From Jeongeupia sp. HS-3 (GTDB lineage Bacteria > Pseudomonadota > Gammaproteobacteria > Burkholderiales > Chitinibacteraceae), in assembly GCF_015140455.1 (NCBI RefSeq), contig NZ_AP024094.1:1240001-1304000 (forward strand): DNA of 64,000 bases, read 5' to 3'. A program made the translations under genes and the position numbers. The notes beneath the pieces are model-generated. The model searched no databases. It saw only the letters and a program-made list of their open reading frames with translations, and was not told the origin of the DNA. Below are positions 19,930-29,120 of the stretch, in pieces (within the stretch, counting starts at the first letter, position 1; each line of letters begins with the position of its first letter).

Positions 19930-21165
19930 ATGTACGAACTCCTGATCGGCTTGCGATATACGCGCGCCAAACGTCGCAATGGCTTTATTTCCTTCATCTC
20001 GCTGGTTTCGATTCTCGGCATCACGCTGGGGGTTGCGGCGCTGATCATCGTACTGTCGGTGATGAACGGCTTCCAGGAAGAAGTGCGTGACCGCATTCTG
20101 GGCATGGCCGCCCATGTGCAAATCACCAGCGTCGACAATCGCCTGCCGGACTGGCGCACCGTTGCAGCCGAATCGAAGAAAAACCCCGATGTCGTCGCGG
20201 CCTCGCCTTATGTCCTCGGCCAGGGGCTGCTTGCCCAGGGCAGCCAGGTCAAGGGCGCCATCGTTCGCGGCATTGATCCGGCCCTCGAACCCACGGTCAG
20301 CGAGGCCGCCAGCAAAATGATGGCGGGTCGGCTGAGCGACCTGCAGGATGGTCAGTTCAATATCGTGCTCGGCTGGCAGCTTGCCGCCGAACTTGGTGTA
20401 CGCCCCGGCGACAAGATCACCCTGATTACGCCGCAAGGCCAGGTGACGCCGGCCGGGCTGATTCCGCGTTTCCGACAGTTTCTGGTTGTGGGCGTGTTCC
20501 GCGCCGATTACTACCCGTATGACGCCGGCCTGGCGTTCATCCATATCGGCGATGCGCAAAAGCTGTTCCGCACTGGCGAGGATGTCAGCGGTTTGCGCCT
20601 CAAGCTCGATGACCTCTTCAAGGCCCGCAGTGTCGCCCGCGAGCTTAGCCAGACGATGCCGGCGCTGACGGTATCCGACTGGTCGCAAGAGAACCCGACC
20701 TACTTCCGCGCGGTGGAAATCGAGAAGCGGATGATGTTCATCATCCTGACGCTGATCGTCGCCGTCGCCGCGTTCAACCTGGTTTCGACGCTGGTGATGG
20801 TCGTGACCGACAAGCAGGCCGATATCGCCATTCTGCGCACACTGGGCGCATCGCCCGGCTCGATCATGAAAATATTCATGATCCAGGGGGCGATTTCCGG
20901 TTTTGTCGGCACGCTCTGCGGCGTATTGGGCGGCGTGCTGGTTGCCGCCAACCTCGGCGTTATCGTCCCCGGCATCGAACGCATTCTCGGTACCCGCATC
21001 CTTTCGCCGGATGTTTACCTGATCACCGAACTACCGTCGAAGATCATCCCGAGCGACGTCGGCACCATCGCGGTGATTTCGCTGGTGCTGGCACTGGCCG
21101 CGACGCTATACCCGAGCTGGCACGCCAGCCGTATCAATCCTGCGGAGGCGCTGCGCTATGAGTAA
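19930..21165 (+). CDS. lolC: lipoprotein-releasing ABC transporter permease LolC/LolE
   Basis: Inner-membrane permease of 411 residues of the LolCE system, which extracts outer-membrane lipoproteins and hands them to LolA. It has the four-helix topology of the family: one N-terminal helix ([20 protein letters not shown]), a large periplasmic domain at about residues 50-270, and three C-terminal helices (near 270, 315 and 380). Only one permease gene is present here, so either the complex uses one LolC/E-type protein, as in many betaproteobacteria, or a second lies elsewhere. lolD overlaps its 3' end by 8 nt. Confidence 0.92.
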   Translation: MYELLIGLRYTRAKRRNGFISFISLVSILGITLGVAALIIVLSVMNGFQEEVRDRILGMAAHVQITSVDNRLPDWRTVAAESKKNPDVVAASPYVLGQGLLAQGSQVKGAIVRGIDPALEPTVSEAASKMMAGRLSDLQDGQFNIVLGWQLAAELGVRPGDKITLITPQGQVTPAGLIPRFRQFLVVGVFRADYYPYDAGLAFIHIGDAQKLFRTGEDVSGLRLKLDDLFKARSVARELSQTMPALTVSDWSQENPTYFRAVEIEKRMMFIILTLIVAVAAFNLVSTLVMVVTDKQADIAILRTLGASPGSIMKIFMIQGAISGFVGTLCGVLGGVLVAANLGVIVPGIERILGTRILSPDVYLITELPSKIIPSDVGTIAVISLVLALAATLYPSWHASRINPAEALRYE

Positions 21166-21838
21166 GGTCATTCTGAGCGCCCAAGACCTCGTCAAGCACT
21201 ACCGTGGCGGCAAACTCGAAACGCCGGTACTCGAAGGCGTGGATTTCAGCCTTATCGCCGGCGACACGGCCGCCATTGTCGGCGCCTCGGGCTCGGGCAA
21301 ATCAACGCTGCTGCACTGTCTGGGCGGGCTCGATACGCCGAGCAGTGGCACCGTGCGTATCGGCGAGACCGATCCGTTTGCACTGCGCGAGGCCGAGCGT
21401 GGCATGCTGCGCAACCGGCAGCTGGGCTTTGTTTACCAGTTCCACCACCTGTTGCCGGAGTTTTCCGCCGAGGAAAACGTCGCCATGCCACTATTGATCC
21501 GCCGCGAGCCGCGCGAGGTCGCCTTTGCCGCCGCGCGCGACATCCTCAAGCGCGTTGGTTTGGGACATCGACTGGCCCACAAGCCCGGTGAACTGTCCGG
21601 CGGCGAGCGACAGCGTGCGGCCATCGCTCGCGCCTTGGTCACCCAACCGGCCTGCGTGCTGGCGGACGAACCCACCGGCAACCTTGATCGCGGTACGGCC
21701 GAAGCGGTATTCGCGCTGATGCTCGAACTCAATCAGGACTTCGGCACCAGTTTTGTCATCGTCACCCACGACCCGACGCTGGCGCAGCGCTGTCAGCATC
21801 AATACCGGCTGGCCGACGGCAAGCTCGCGCCACTCTGA
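21158..21838 (+). CDS. lolD: lipoprotein-releasing ABC transporter ATPase LolD
   Basis: ATPase of 226 residues that powers the LolCDE extraction of lipoproteins. Walker A is GASGSGKST near residue 44, the signature is [15 protein letters not shown], and Walker B is [11 protein letters not shown]. Its ATG lies inside the end of lolC (8-nt overlap), showing translational coupling. A small ion channel gene starts 2 nt after the stop. Confidence 0.95.
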   Translation: MSKVILSAQDLVKHYRGGKLETPVLEGVDFSLIAGDTAAIVGASGSGKSTLLHCLGGLDTPSSGTVRIGETDPFALREAERGMLRNRQLGFVYQFHHLLPEFSAEENVAMPLLIRREPREVAFAAARDILKRVGLGHRLAHKPGELSGGERQRAAIARALVTQPACVLADEPTGNLDRGTAEAVFALMLELNQDFGTSFVIVTHDPTLAQRCQHQYRLADGKLAPL

Positions 21839-21840
21839 CC

Positions 21841-22416
21841 ATGCTGCTCCGCCTGCGCCGTACCGACAAACTGGGGCTGATCGCTGGGCTGATTTCGATC
21901 GTATTGGCGCTGTTGCTGACGGTGCTGGTTTACCTGCACCACGGCCGTGCATTCACGCTTTCAGCCTACCCGTGGCTGCGCTCGATCGGCTGGATGCTGT
22001 TCATCGGCCAGATCGGCATACTGATGTCGAGCATCATCCACTACCACCACCGCAGCCTGCCGGCGCTGATCCGGCTGTATGCGGGGCTGATTTTCCAGTT
22101 CGCGCTGACCTACTACGCGCTGGTGTTGTTCGACTTCGACAACAACGCCTTCGCCGGCATCCATGACCTGCATGTCTACAGCCCCGATGCGCCCTTCGCC
22201 TTTTTTGTCGGCGCGCTGAAGACCTTCCTCGACTGCGTGCACTTCAGCGTCGTAACCTCCGCGACGGTCGGCTACGGTGACATTTACCCGCGCGACTGGC
22301 TGGCGCGGATCCTCACCGACATCCACATCCTCTCCGCCACCGGCGTCGCAATCATCGGTTTCGGCCGCTACTTCTCCGGCCACGCCGCACCTCCGGGGCA
22401 GGATGGGCAGTGCTAG
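21841..22416 (+). CDS. small two-pore-helix potassium channel family protein
   Basis: Membrane protein of 191 residues with three predicted N-terminal helices (about residues 14-35, 48-68 and 76-98), a pore region and a last helix. The K+ selectivity filter TVGYGD is at residues 142-147, in STVVTSA-type pore-helix context, placing it in the Ion_trans_2 (voltage-independent K+ channel) group. There is no TrkA/RCK regulatory domain. It starts 2 nt after lolD and ends 3 nt before a histone-deacetylase-like gene, so it belongs to the lol operon. What it has to do with lipoprotein export is unknown. Confidence 0.85.
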   Translation: MLLRLRRTDKLGLIAGLISIVLALLLTVLVYLHHGRAFTLSAYPWLRSIGWMLFIGQIGILMSSIIHYHHRSLPALIRLYAGLIFQFALTYYALVLFDFDNNAFAGIHDLHVYSPDAPFAFFVGALKTFLDCVHFSVVTSATVGYGDIYPRDWLARILTDIHILSATGVAIIGFGRYFSGHAAPPGQDGQC

Positions 22417-22419
22417 GAC

Positions 22420-23310
22420 ATGCGTATCTTTCGCACCGACCGCTTCCCGCTGCCACTCCCCGAAGGTCATCGCTTCCCGGCCGAAAAATACCGTTTGCTG
22501 TACGAGGCAGTCGCTGACTTCGCCGACGCCGAATTCATCGAAGCACCACGCGCCAGCGATGCCGAACTGCTGAGCGCACACACCCCCGGCTATCTGCATC
22601 GGCTAAACACTGGCACGCTGAGCCGCGCCGAAGAACGTGCCATCGGCCTGCCTTGGTCGGCGGCACTGGTCGAGCGCTCACGCCGCTCAACCGGCGCCAC
22701 CATCGCGGCTTGTCGCAGCGCGCTTGACCATGGCTGTGCGGCCAGCCTCGCTGGCGGCACGCATCATGCCTATGCCGATCGGGGTAGCGGGTTTTGCGTA
22801 TTCAATGACACGGCGGTGGCCCTGCGCCTGCTGTTGCAGGAGGGCGCAATCAAACGGGCGCTGGTGATCGATCTGGATGTACATCAAGGCAATGGCACGG
22901 CGGCCATGTTGGCCGATGCCCCCATACTGCATACCTTCTCGATGCACGGCGCAGGCAACTTCCCTTTCCAGAAAGAGCGTAGCGATTACGACATCGAGCT
23001 GGCTGACGGCAGCGGCGACGATGTCTATCTGGATCAGCTTGCCCACGCGCTGCCCAGCCTGTTCGCCGCCAGCTGGCCCGATCTGGTGATCTACCTGGCC
23101 GGCGCCGATGCCTATCAGGGCGACCGGCTGGGCCGGCTGGCGCTGAGCCAGCAAGGGCTGGCCGAACGTGATGCGATGGTGCTGACGCAGTGCCGCCGCT
23201 ACGGCGTGCCGGTCGCGATCACCATGGGTGGCGGTTACTCAGTACCGATCGGTGAAACCGTTGCGATCCACGCCACGACCATCCGCACCGCGCTGAGAAT
23301 CTGCTCATGA
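22420..23310 (+). CDS. histone deacetylase family protein (AcuC/APAH-like)
   Basis: Cytosolic zinc hydrolase of 296 residues of the arginase/deacetylase fold. Visible motifs are GGTHHAY near residue 112 (catalytic His pair), DLDVHQGNG near 151 (zinc-binding Asp and His), AGADAYQGDRLG (zinc-binding Asp) and the C-terminal GGGYS. Bacterial relatives deacetylate acetyl-CoA synthetase, polyamines or other small acetylated compounds; the substrate cannot be told here. Last gene of the lolC-lolD-channel operon, 3 nt after the channel gene. It ends 19 nt from a convergent small gene. Confidence 0.88.
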   Translation: MRIFRTDRFPLPLPEGHRFPAEKYRLLYEAVADFADAEFIEAPRASDAELLSAHTPGYLHRLNTGTLSRAEERAIGLPWSAALVERSRRSTGATIAACRSALDHGCAASLAGGTHHAYADRGSGFCVFNDTAVALRLLLQEGAIKRALVIDLDVHQGNGTAAMLADAPILHTFSMHGAGNFPFQKERSDYDIELADGSGDDVYLDQLAHALPSLFAASWPDLVIYLAGADAYQGDRLGRLALSQQGLAERDAMVLTQCRRYGVPVAITMGGGYSVPIGETVAIHATTIRTALRICS

Positions 23311-23329
23311 TCTTGCTGCGCAACGTCGG

Positions 23330-23653
23330 TCAGCACAGCCAGTAGATCACCCGCTGCGTCCACGACAGCGACGCCCACCAGTCCTCCCCTTGCGCCAGCA
23401 TGGTCAGTCCGCGTTTGGACAAAAACCACGCGCGCACGCCGTTGGGCCAGTCTTGTGCCTCGATCCAGTCGTGGCGACGGAAGTAGCCCAGCCACAGCGC
23501 CGCCTCAGCGCCATAGCCATCCAGATAGGTGGTCATCGCCAAAGGGCCGGCCTCCAGAATCGGATAACCCTGATGCATGCGGCGCATCACGCCCAGCGCC
23601 CGGCGCGGTCGCGGAACGCAATTCATAGCGGGAACTGAGGTCAGCACGGTCAT
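23330..23653 (-). CDS. hypothetical protein, possible small winged-helix protein
   Basis: Protein of 107 residues with no family I can name. It is rich in Trp and Arg, and its C-terminal half has a pattern like a small winged helix (AWFLSKRGLTMLAQGEDWW). The ATG at 23653 has AAGG about 11 nt upstream; longer in-frame starts up to 23740 exist but run into AT-rich leader sequence. It is transcribed alone and convergent with the deacetylase gene. Coding status is moderately supported by the uninterrupted frame and by composition like its neighbours. Confidence 0.55.
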   Translation of the reverse strand: MTVLTSVPAMNCVPRPRRALGVMRRMHQGYPILEAGPLAMTTYLDGYGAEAALWLGYFRRHDWIEAQDWPNGVRAWFLSKRGLTMLAQGEDWWASLSWTQRVIYWLC

Positions 23654-23963
23654 ATTTTTCAAGACCTTACGGTTCAGCCATGCCCGACAGCCGGGCGTGA
23701 ATAATACCGGTCTAGCACGAATGTCATTTCCGGCAGTCAAGCATCTGCGTCATACGCAGCCGGCCGGCCGGATTCATCGGTCATCGACCAAACACGCCTG
23801 GTGCATTTCTCTTGCTGAAAGCGTGGCGTGACGGAAGAAACGTCGCTGGCGGCATCAGATGTAAAGCCAAGGAAAAACATCGTATCTCATTGTGAAATAA
23901 GGGTTTTTTGCAAAAATTTTCCCTAGTAAAACTGGAACGGCGCTGTTACCTTCCGTTTTAATC

Positions 23964-25271
23964 ATGAATCAGACCGCAGTGGAATCAATGACCAATACAC
24001 ATGCTCATCCGCCTCACCTGCCCCTCCTCTGGCTCGGCGCAGCCATTGCCGTGCCGATCTCGCTGACCGTCAGCGCCTATGGCGTTGCCGAGTACGGGCC
24101 ACAGGAAAACGTGCAGGTTCAGCAGATCTCGCAAACACTGACGACCCCCGAACTGATCAGCCGCGTGGCCACCACTCCGCTGCGCCAGAACGATGTCGTC
24201 CGTAGCGGCGATACGCTGGCACGGGTGTTGGCACGCATGTCGGTCAATGACGACGCAGCGCTCGATTACCTGCGCGCCACGCCGGCCGCGCATGGACTGT
24301 TCAATCTCACGCCGGGGCGCAGCATCGAGGCGGTAACGACCCGTGATGGCCGGCTGAACCAGCTCAGCTACATCAACGCGCAAGATCAGAAGCTGACCTT
24401 GATCCGTAGTGGCGACACCTTCAGCATCGATACGACCACGGTGGCAGTGGTGCAAACCACGGCTTATAGCAGCGGCACGCTCAAGGGTGACATCAGCACC
24501 GCGTTCAATACGCTCGACCTGCCAGCCGGCATCCGCCAGCAGCTGGCTGCGCTGTTTCACAACAGCGACAATACCCGCGAGCTCGCCCCGGGCAGCAAGT
24601 ACAGCGTGCTGTACGAATCGTTCCAGCAAGACGGCCTTAGCGTGCGTACCGGCCGGGTACTGGCGGCCTCGTTGAACGATGGCAAAGCGCTGAAACGCAC
24701 CTTCTGGTTCCAGCCGGCCAATCAACCGGGGGCTTACTATGCTGAAGATGGCAGCAGTACCTCGTCGCGCTTCCTGCGTTACCCGACCGATTTCAGCCAT
24801 GTCTCTTCCAGCTTCGGCATGCGCTTTCATCCGATCCTGAAACGGGCAATCGGCCACGAAGGCGTCGATCTGGCCGCACCGAGCGGTACGCCGATCTATG
24901 CTGCCGGCGATGGCAAGCTGATCAAGTACGGCCGCGAAGGCGCCTACGGCAATATGGCCGAGATCCGCCACGACGGTCGCTACCAGACCGTCTACGCCCA
25001 CATGAGCAAGTTCGCCAGCGGACTGAAGGCCGGCAGCACCGTGAGCAAGGGCCAGCTGATCGGCTATGTCGGCAGCACCGGCCGCTCGACCGGGCCGCAT
25101 CTGCATTACGAATTCCGCATCAATGATCAGCAAGTCGATCCTTTGGCAGTAAAATTGCCCGCCGATCCGGCGCTGAACAAAAACCGGCTGGCCGCATTCC
25201 AGCAGCACATTTCGCCGCTCGGCGAACAACTGGCCCTGCTGGATGGATCGAGGTTGGCCAGCATCAAATAA
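23964..25271 (+). CDS. M23-family peptidoglycan DD-endopeptidase (MepM/OapA-like)
   Basis: Protein of 435 residues with an N-terminal membrane anchor or uncleaved signal (about residues 18-40). A LysM-like/Csd3-N type region at about 70-140 contains VRSGDTLARVLARM, and a middle domain follows. The C-terminal LytM zinc metallopeptidase (about 285-400) has ligands in HEGVDLAAP and in GPHLHYEFRI. It is expected to cut peptide cross-links in the periplasm. It sits 14 nt ahead of anmK, a cell-wall recycling gene, a common betaproteobacterial pairing. The upstream 220 nt are AT-rich around 23880-23945 and probably hold the promoter. An alternative in-frame start lies 8 codons downstream. Confidence 0.9.
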   Translation: MNQTAVESMTNTHAHPPHLPLLWLGAAIAVPISLTVSAYGVAEYGPQENVQVQQISQTLTTPELISRVATTPLRQNDVVRSGDTLARVLARMSVNDDAALDYLRATPAAHGLFNLTPGRSIEAVTTRDGRLNQLSYINAQDQKLTLIRSGDTFSIDTTTVAVVQTTAYSSGTLKGDISTAFNTLDLPAGIRQQLAALFHNSDNTRELAPGSKYSVLYESFQQDGLSVRTGRVLAASLNDGKALKRTFWFQPANQPGAYYAEDGSSTSSRFLRYPTDFSHVSSSFGMRFHPILKRAIGHEGVDLAAPSGTPIYAAGDGKLIKYGREGAYGNMAEIRHDGRYQTVYAHMSKFASGLKAGSTVSKGQLIGYVGSTGRSTGPHLHYEFRINDQQVDPLAVKLPADPALNKNRLAAFQQHISPLGEQLALLDGSRLASIK

Positions 25272-25285
25272 TTCAACGAGGAACC

Positions 25286-26386
25286 ATGACGCGCCCGCAA
25301 CTTCTGATCGGCCTGATGACAGGCACCAGTCTTGATGGCGTCGATGCCGTCCTCGTCGACCTTGCCGGCGCCCAGCCCAGGCTGATCGCCGCGCAAGGCT
25401 CGCCGCTACCCGAAGCCTTGCGGCGTGATCTGCTCACGCTGCAAGCGCCGGCCCCGAATGAAATCGATCTGGCGTGGCAAGCCGGCAATGCACTGGCCGA
25501 TTGCTATGTCGACGCGGTCGCCGCGCTATTGGCCAAGGCCGGCGTGGCGGCGAGTGACGTCACCGCCATCGGCAATCACGGCCAGACGATCCGCCATCGC
25601 CCCGAGCGCGGTTACACCATCCAGCTCGGCAACAACGCCCGCCTGGCCGAGCGCAGCGGCATCAGCGTCATCGGCGACTTCCGCTCGCGCGATGTCGCCG
25701 CCGGCGGTCAGGGCGCACCGCTGGTACCCGCTTTTCACGAGGCGATCTTCGCCGATGCACGGCGCCACCGTGTGATCGTCAATATCGGCGGCATCGCCAA
25801 CCTCACCGATCTGCCCCGCAGCGGCGACATCACCGGTTTTGATACCGGCCCCGGCAATGTGCTGATGGATTTGTGGATCCACCGCCATCGCGGCGCGGCG
25901 TACGACGCCGGCGGCGCGTGGGCGGCCAGCGGAAAAATTCTGGACGATCTGCTCGCCGAGCTGCTGCGCGAGCCCTATCTCGCCCTGCCCGCGCCCAAAA
26001 GCACCGGCCGCGACCTGTTTCATGCCAACTGGCTAGCCGCCCGCCTGACCGGGCGCACCGACCGCATCGAAGACGTCATGGCCACGCTGACGACCTACAC
26101 CGCCAGAACCATCGCCGATGCCGTCAAAGCCACCGCGCCCGGCGTCGACGACATCTTCATCTGCGGCGGCGGCGCCCACAACCCGACCCTGCTGGCCGCA
26201 CTGGCGCGTGATCTGCCCGGCGTGAGCATCGCCAGCACCGCCGCGCTCGGCGTCGATCCGGATTGGGTCGAGGCGATTGCCTTCGCCTGGCTGGCAGAAC
26301 GGTTTATCCAGCGCGCAGCGGGCAATGTGCCCGCCGTCACCGGCGCAGCAGGATCGCGCACTCTGGGCGCACTCTGGCCAGCCTGA
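25286..26386 (+). CDS. anmK: anhydro-N-acetylmuramic acid kinase
   Basis: AnmK of 366 residues, a cytosolic kinase that opens and phosphorylates 1,6-anhydroMurNAc to MurNAc-6-phosphate in cell-wall recycling. The N-terminal phosphate-binding motif is MTGTSLDGVDAVLVD. Other ASKHA-fold segments are GNHGQTIRHRP, VNIGGIANLT, GFDTGPGNVLMD and the C-terminal ICGGGAHNP. GAGGAACC gives a good ribosome binding site. The preceding M23 endopeptidase gene fits a peptidoglycan turnover operon. Confidence 0.96.
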   Translation: MTRPQLLIGLMTGTSLDGVDAVLVDLAGAQPRLIAAQGSPLPEALRRDLLTLQAPAPNEIDLAWQAGNALADCYVDAVAALLAKAGVAASDVTAIGNHGQTIRHRPERGYTIQLGNNARLAERSGISVIGDFRSRDVAAGGQGAPLVPAFHEAIFADARRHRVIVNIGGIANLTDLPRSGDITGFDTGPGNVLMDLWIHRHRGAAYDAGGAWAASGKILDDLLAELLREPYLALPAPKSTGRDLFHANWLAARLTGRTDRIEDVMATLTTYTARTIADAVKATAPGVDDIFICGGGAHNPTLLAALARDLPGVSIASTAALGVDPDWVEAIAFAWLAERFIQRAAGNVPAVTGAAGSRTLGALWPA

Positions 26387-26459
26387 CGGTAGCAGTCCGG
26401 CAGACGGCAGGCGGGTTAAGGTAAACTGGCCGCCGGATTTATTACGCAGGCCAGTGCCC

Positions 26460-28340
26460 ATGTCGCACCCCAATCAGTTCGAGCTGTTCCGCAGCCGGCG
26501 CTTTCTGCCGCTGTTCGTGACGCAGTTTTTCGGCGCATTCAACGACAATCTGTTCAAGAACGCCTTGCTGGTGATGATCGCCTTCCACGGCCTATCCGCC
26601 GCCGGCATGGGTGCGGCGACGCTGGTCAATGCCGCGGCCGGTGTGTTCATTCTGCCGTTCTTCCTGTTCTCGGCCTTCGCCGGGCAGTTGGCCGAGAAGT
26701 ACGACAAGGCCATCCTCGCCCGCTGGGTGAAGATCCTCGAAATCCTCATCATGCTCGCCGCCGGCTACGGCTTTGCTACCCGCAATGCCAGCGTGCTGCT
26801 GGGCTGCCTGTTCATGATGGGGGTGCACTCGACGCTATTCGGCCCGCTCAAGTATTCGATCCTGCCGCAATACCTGAAGCCGCAAGAACTGCTCGGCGGC
26901 AACGGCCTGATCGAGATGGGCACCTTCATCGCCATCCTGCTGGGCCAGATTGCCGGCACGCTGATCATCAGCCATCAGCCGCACGGCGAAACGCTGATCA
27001 TCTGGGCCTGCGTCGGCGTCGCCGTACTGGGCTGGCTCAGCAGCCGCAGCATGCCTGCCGCCCCGCCGCCAGCCGCCAAACTGCCGATCAACTGGAATGT
27101 GTTTGCCGAGAGCTGGCACATCATCACTCATGTCAAAAAGAACAAAACCGTCTTCAACAGCCTGCTGGGAATCTCGTGGTTCTGGTTCTTTGGCGCGGTT
27201 TACCTGACGCAATTGCCCGAAGTCGCCAAAGTCACACTGCACGGCGACGAGCAGGTCTACACGCTGCTGATCACGCTGTTCTCGGTCGGCGTCGGCGTCG
27301 GTTCGATGCTGTGCGAGCGCCTGTCCGGCCGCACGATCGAGCTGGGCCTGGTGCCGTTCGGCTCCATCGGCCTGTCGCTGTTCGGCATTGATCTTTACTT
27401 CGCGCTGGCCAACTCGCCGGCGGGCCAATACGGGCTGACGAGCTTCATTACCGCCGCCGGACACTGGCGCGTGATGGCGGATATCCTGCTGCTGGGCGTG
27501 TTCGGCGGCTTCTTCATCGTGCCGCTGTATGCGCTGATCCAGACCCGCACCGAGCCGGGTTTCACCTCGCGCGCCATTGCCGCCAACAACATTCTCAACG
27601 CCTTCTTCATGGTCGTTGCCGCCGGCATGAGCATCGCCCTGCTCAGCGCCGGCCTGTCGATCAAGGGGCTGCTGCTGACCGTGGCGCTGATGAACGTCGC
27701 CGTCGCGATCTACATATACACGCTGATCCCCGAATTCATGATGCGTTTTCAAGTGTGGATCATGACCCACCTGCTCTACCGCATCCGTGCGCAGGGGCTC
27801 GACAACATCCCCGAAACCGGCCCGTGCGTGCTGGTATGCAACCACGTCAGCTTCATGGATGCGATGGTGCTCGCCGGCCGGGTACGCCGGCCGATCCGCT
27901 TCGTGATGGACCACCGCATTTTCAGGATTCCATTGCTCAACTTCATTTTCCGCACCGCCGGCGCCATCCCGATCGCCCCGGTGCGCGAAGACCCGACGCT
28001 CAAGGACAAGGCCTTCGACCGCGTCGCCGAGTACCTCGAAGCCGGCGAAGTCGTCTGCATCTTCCCCGAAGGCAAGATCACCAAGGACGGCGAGATGAAC
28101 CGCTTCAAGCCCGGCATCGAGGAAATCATCCGCCGCACCCCGGTACCGGTGATTCCGATCGCACTGCAAGGGCTGTGGGGCAGCTTCTTCAGCCGCAAGG
28201 ACGGCACTGCCATGATGAAATGGCCGCGCGGGATCTGGTCGAAGATCGGGGTGAATGTGGGAGAGCCGGTGGCAGCGGAAGCGGCAACGCGAACGCTGCT
28301 TGAGGAGCGCGTCAGTCACCTGCGTGGCGACTGGAAGTAA
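26460..28340 (+). CDS. MFS transporter-PlsC acyltransferase fusion (LplT/Aas-like)
   Basis: Membrane protein of 626 residues. Residues 1-420 form an MFS domain of about 12 helices similar to lysophospholipid transporter LplT (FFGAFNDNLFKNALLVM near the start). Residues 440-620 form a PlsC/1-acylglycerophosphate acyltransferase domain with NHVSFMDAM (HX4D active site, near residue 460) and FPEGKITKDGEMNRFKPG. The AMP-ligase domain found in longer Aas-type proteins is absent. Likely role: flipping lysophospholipids inward and re-acylating them. The ATG chosen fits the family N-terminus; 61 upstream in-frame codons overlap anmK and are rejected. Confidence 0.9.
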   Translation: MSHPNQFELFRSRRFLPLFVTQFFGAFNDNLFKNALLVMIAFHGLSAAGMGAATLVNAAAGVFILPFFLFSAFAGQLAEKYDKAILARWVKILEILIMLAAGYGFATRNASVLLGCLFMMGVHSTLFGPLKYSILPQYLKPQELLGGNGLIEMGTFIAILLGQIAGTLIISHQPHGETLIIWACVGVAVLGWLSSRSMPAAPPPAAKLPINWNVFAESWHIITHVKKNKTVFNSLLGISWFWFFGAVYLTQLPEVAKVTLHGDEQVYTLLITLFSVGVGVGSMLCERLSGRTIELGLVPFGSIGLSLFGIDLYFALANSPAGQYGLTSFITAAGHWRVMADILLLGVFGGFFIVPLYALIQTRTEPGFTSRAIAANNILNAFFMVVAAGMSIALLSAGLSIKGLLLTVALMNVAVAIYIYTLIPEFMMRFQVWIMTHLLYRIRAQGLDNIPETGPCVLVCNHVSFMDAMVLAGRVRRPIRFVMDHRIFRIPLLNFIFRTAGAIPIAPVREDPTLKDKAFDRVAEYLEAGEVVCIFPEGKITKDGEMNRFKPGIEEIIRRTPVPVIPIALQGLWGSFFSRKDGTAMMKWPRGIWSKIGVNVGEPVAAEAATRTLLEERVSHLRGDWK

Positions 28341-28381
28341 GCAGCTCAGCTTCCCTCAGAACTACAGTTTTGGAGAAAAAG

Positions 28382-28705
28382 ATGAAGGCGCTAATCAAAC
28401 ATGCAAATGCCGCTTTGCTGCTCTGCCTGATCTCCCACTCAGCCCACGCCTACCAGTTCAAGTCGGGGGCCCTCGTGGACGATAGCAGCACCCATGAGGA
28501 CAAGGTTTCGTTTGGGCCACTCAACAGGTTCAGCCAGCAGCGTCGCGCGATACAGATTCCCAAAGCTTATGGCAGGCTTCTATCAATCTCGACCAACAAC
28601 AACGCGACAACCATGTGGTTCGAATCGACCGAGGGACAAATTCGCAACGTCATCATCGACGGCTCAGCGCCAGTGATTGTGATCCGGACCGGAGACGCTC
28701 AGTAG
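28382..28705 (+). CDS. small secreted protein of unknown function
   Basis: Protein of 107 residues with a clear signal peptide (AALLLCLISHSAHA, cleaved before Tyr near residue 24). The mature part is about 84 residues, polar, with no cysteines and a hydrophobic beta-like C-terminus (SAPVIVIRTGDAQ). I do not recognise a family. GGAG seven bases ahead of the ATG supports the start. It lies 41 nt after the MFS-PlsC gene and ends in a strong terminator. Confidence 0.7.
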   Translation: MKALIKHANAALLLCLISHSAHAYQFKSGALVDDSSTHEDKVSFGPLNRFSQQRRAIQIPKAYGRLLSISTNNNATTMWFESTEGQIRNVIIDGSAPVIVIRTGDAQ

Positions 28706-28714
28706 ACTCCATAA

Positions 28715-28754
28715 CCGATAAGAAAAGCCGCCAATAGGCGGCTTTTCTTATCGG
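28715..28754. terminator. bidirectional terminator between secreted-protein gene and nir cluster
   Basis: An 18-bp perfect stem (5' arm CCGATAAGAAAAGCCGCC) with an AATA loop. TTTTCTTAT on both strands gives T-rich 3' arms. It serves the plus-strand secreted-protein gene and the minus-strand gene whose stop codon lies inside it. Confidence 0.9.
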
Positions 28755-29101
28755 GGCAGCACGTTCAATCTGCATTTGAAGAACTTGCTGTTCAGGTACT
28801 CCGACAAGGCCTGATTTCCGTTATCGATCACCGTGCCATCCACATCGTAGCAACGCCAGATGAAGTGCTCGTTCAGGCGAATCGTCCCGTCGAGATCCGC
28901 ACTGACCAGCCAGCGGGCAAACTGCTGGCCAGCATCCGAATCCGACCAAGCCTTCGACGCGCAAACTTCATCGGGCAGACCGTTCAGCACCACAGCCATC
29001 ACGGCTTGATCGTGATTGCCGGCGGTTTGCCAGTCGGTCGCAACACTTGGGTAAACAGCTTGCGGGGTGGTGGTCGGGTCGATGAACAGTCGATATCCCA
29101 T
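28748..29101 (-). CDS. hypothetical protein downstream of nirD
   Basis: Cytosolic-looking protein of 117 residues that I cannot assign to a family. It has no signal peptide or membrane helix. Features are an acidic middle (KAWSDSDAGQQFARWLVSAD), several aromatics near FIWRCYDVDGTVIDNGNQAL, and two cysteines near the ends of the C-terminal half. GGGAG about nine bases ahead of ATG 29101 supports the start. It begins 19 nt after nirD on the same strand and its stop lies inside a terminator, so it is the last gene of the nirBD operon. A role in nitrite metabolism is inferred from context only. Confidence 0.72.
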   Translation of the reverse strand: MGYRLFIDPTTTPQAVYPSVATDWQTAGNHDQAVMAVVLNGLPDEVCASKAWSDSDAGQQFARWLVSADLDGTIRLNEHFIWRCYDVDGTVIDNGNQALSEYLNSKFFKCRLNVLPR

Positions 29102-29120
29102 CTTGTTTTCTCCCAGTATC

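Noticed and set aside
26835-28319. Open frame of 494 codons antisense to the MFS-PlsC gene
   Set aside because: Composition (His, Asp and Gln rich) is typical of a reverse-frame shadow, and the plus-strand gene is well supported.
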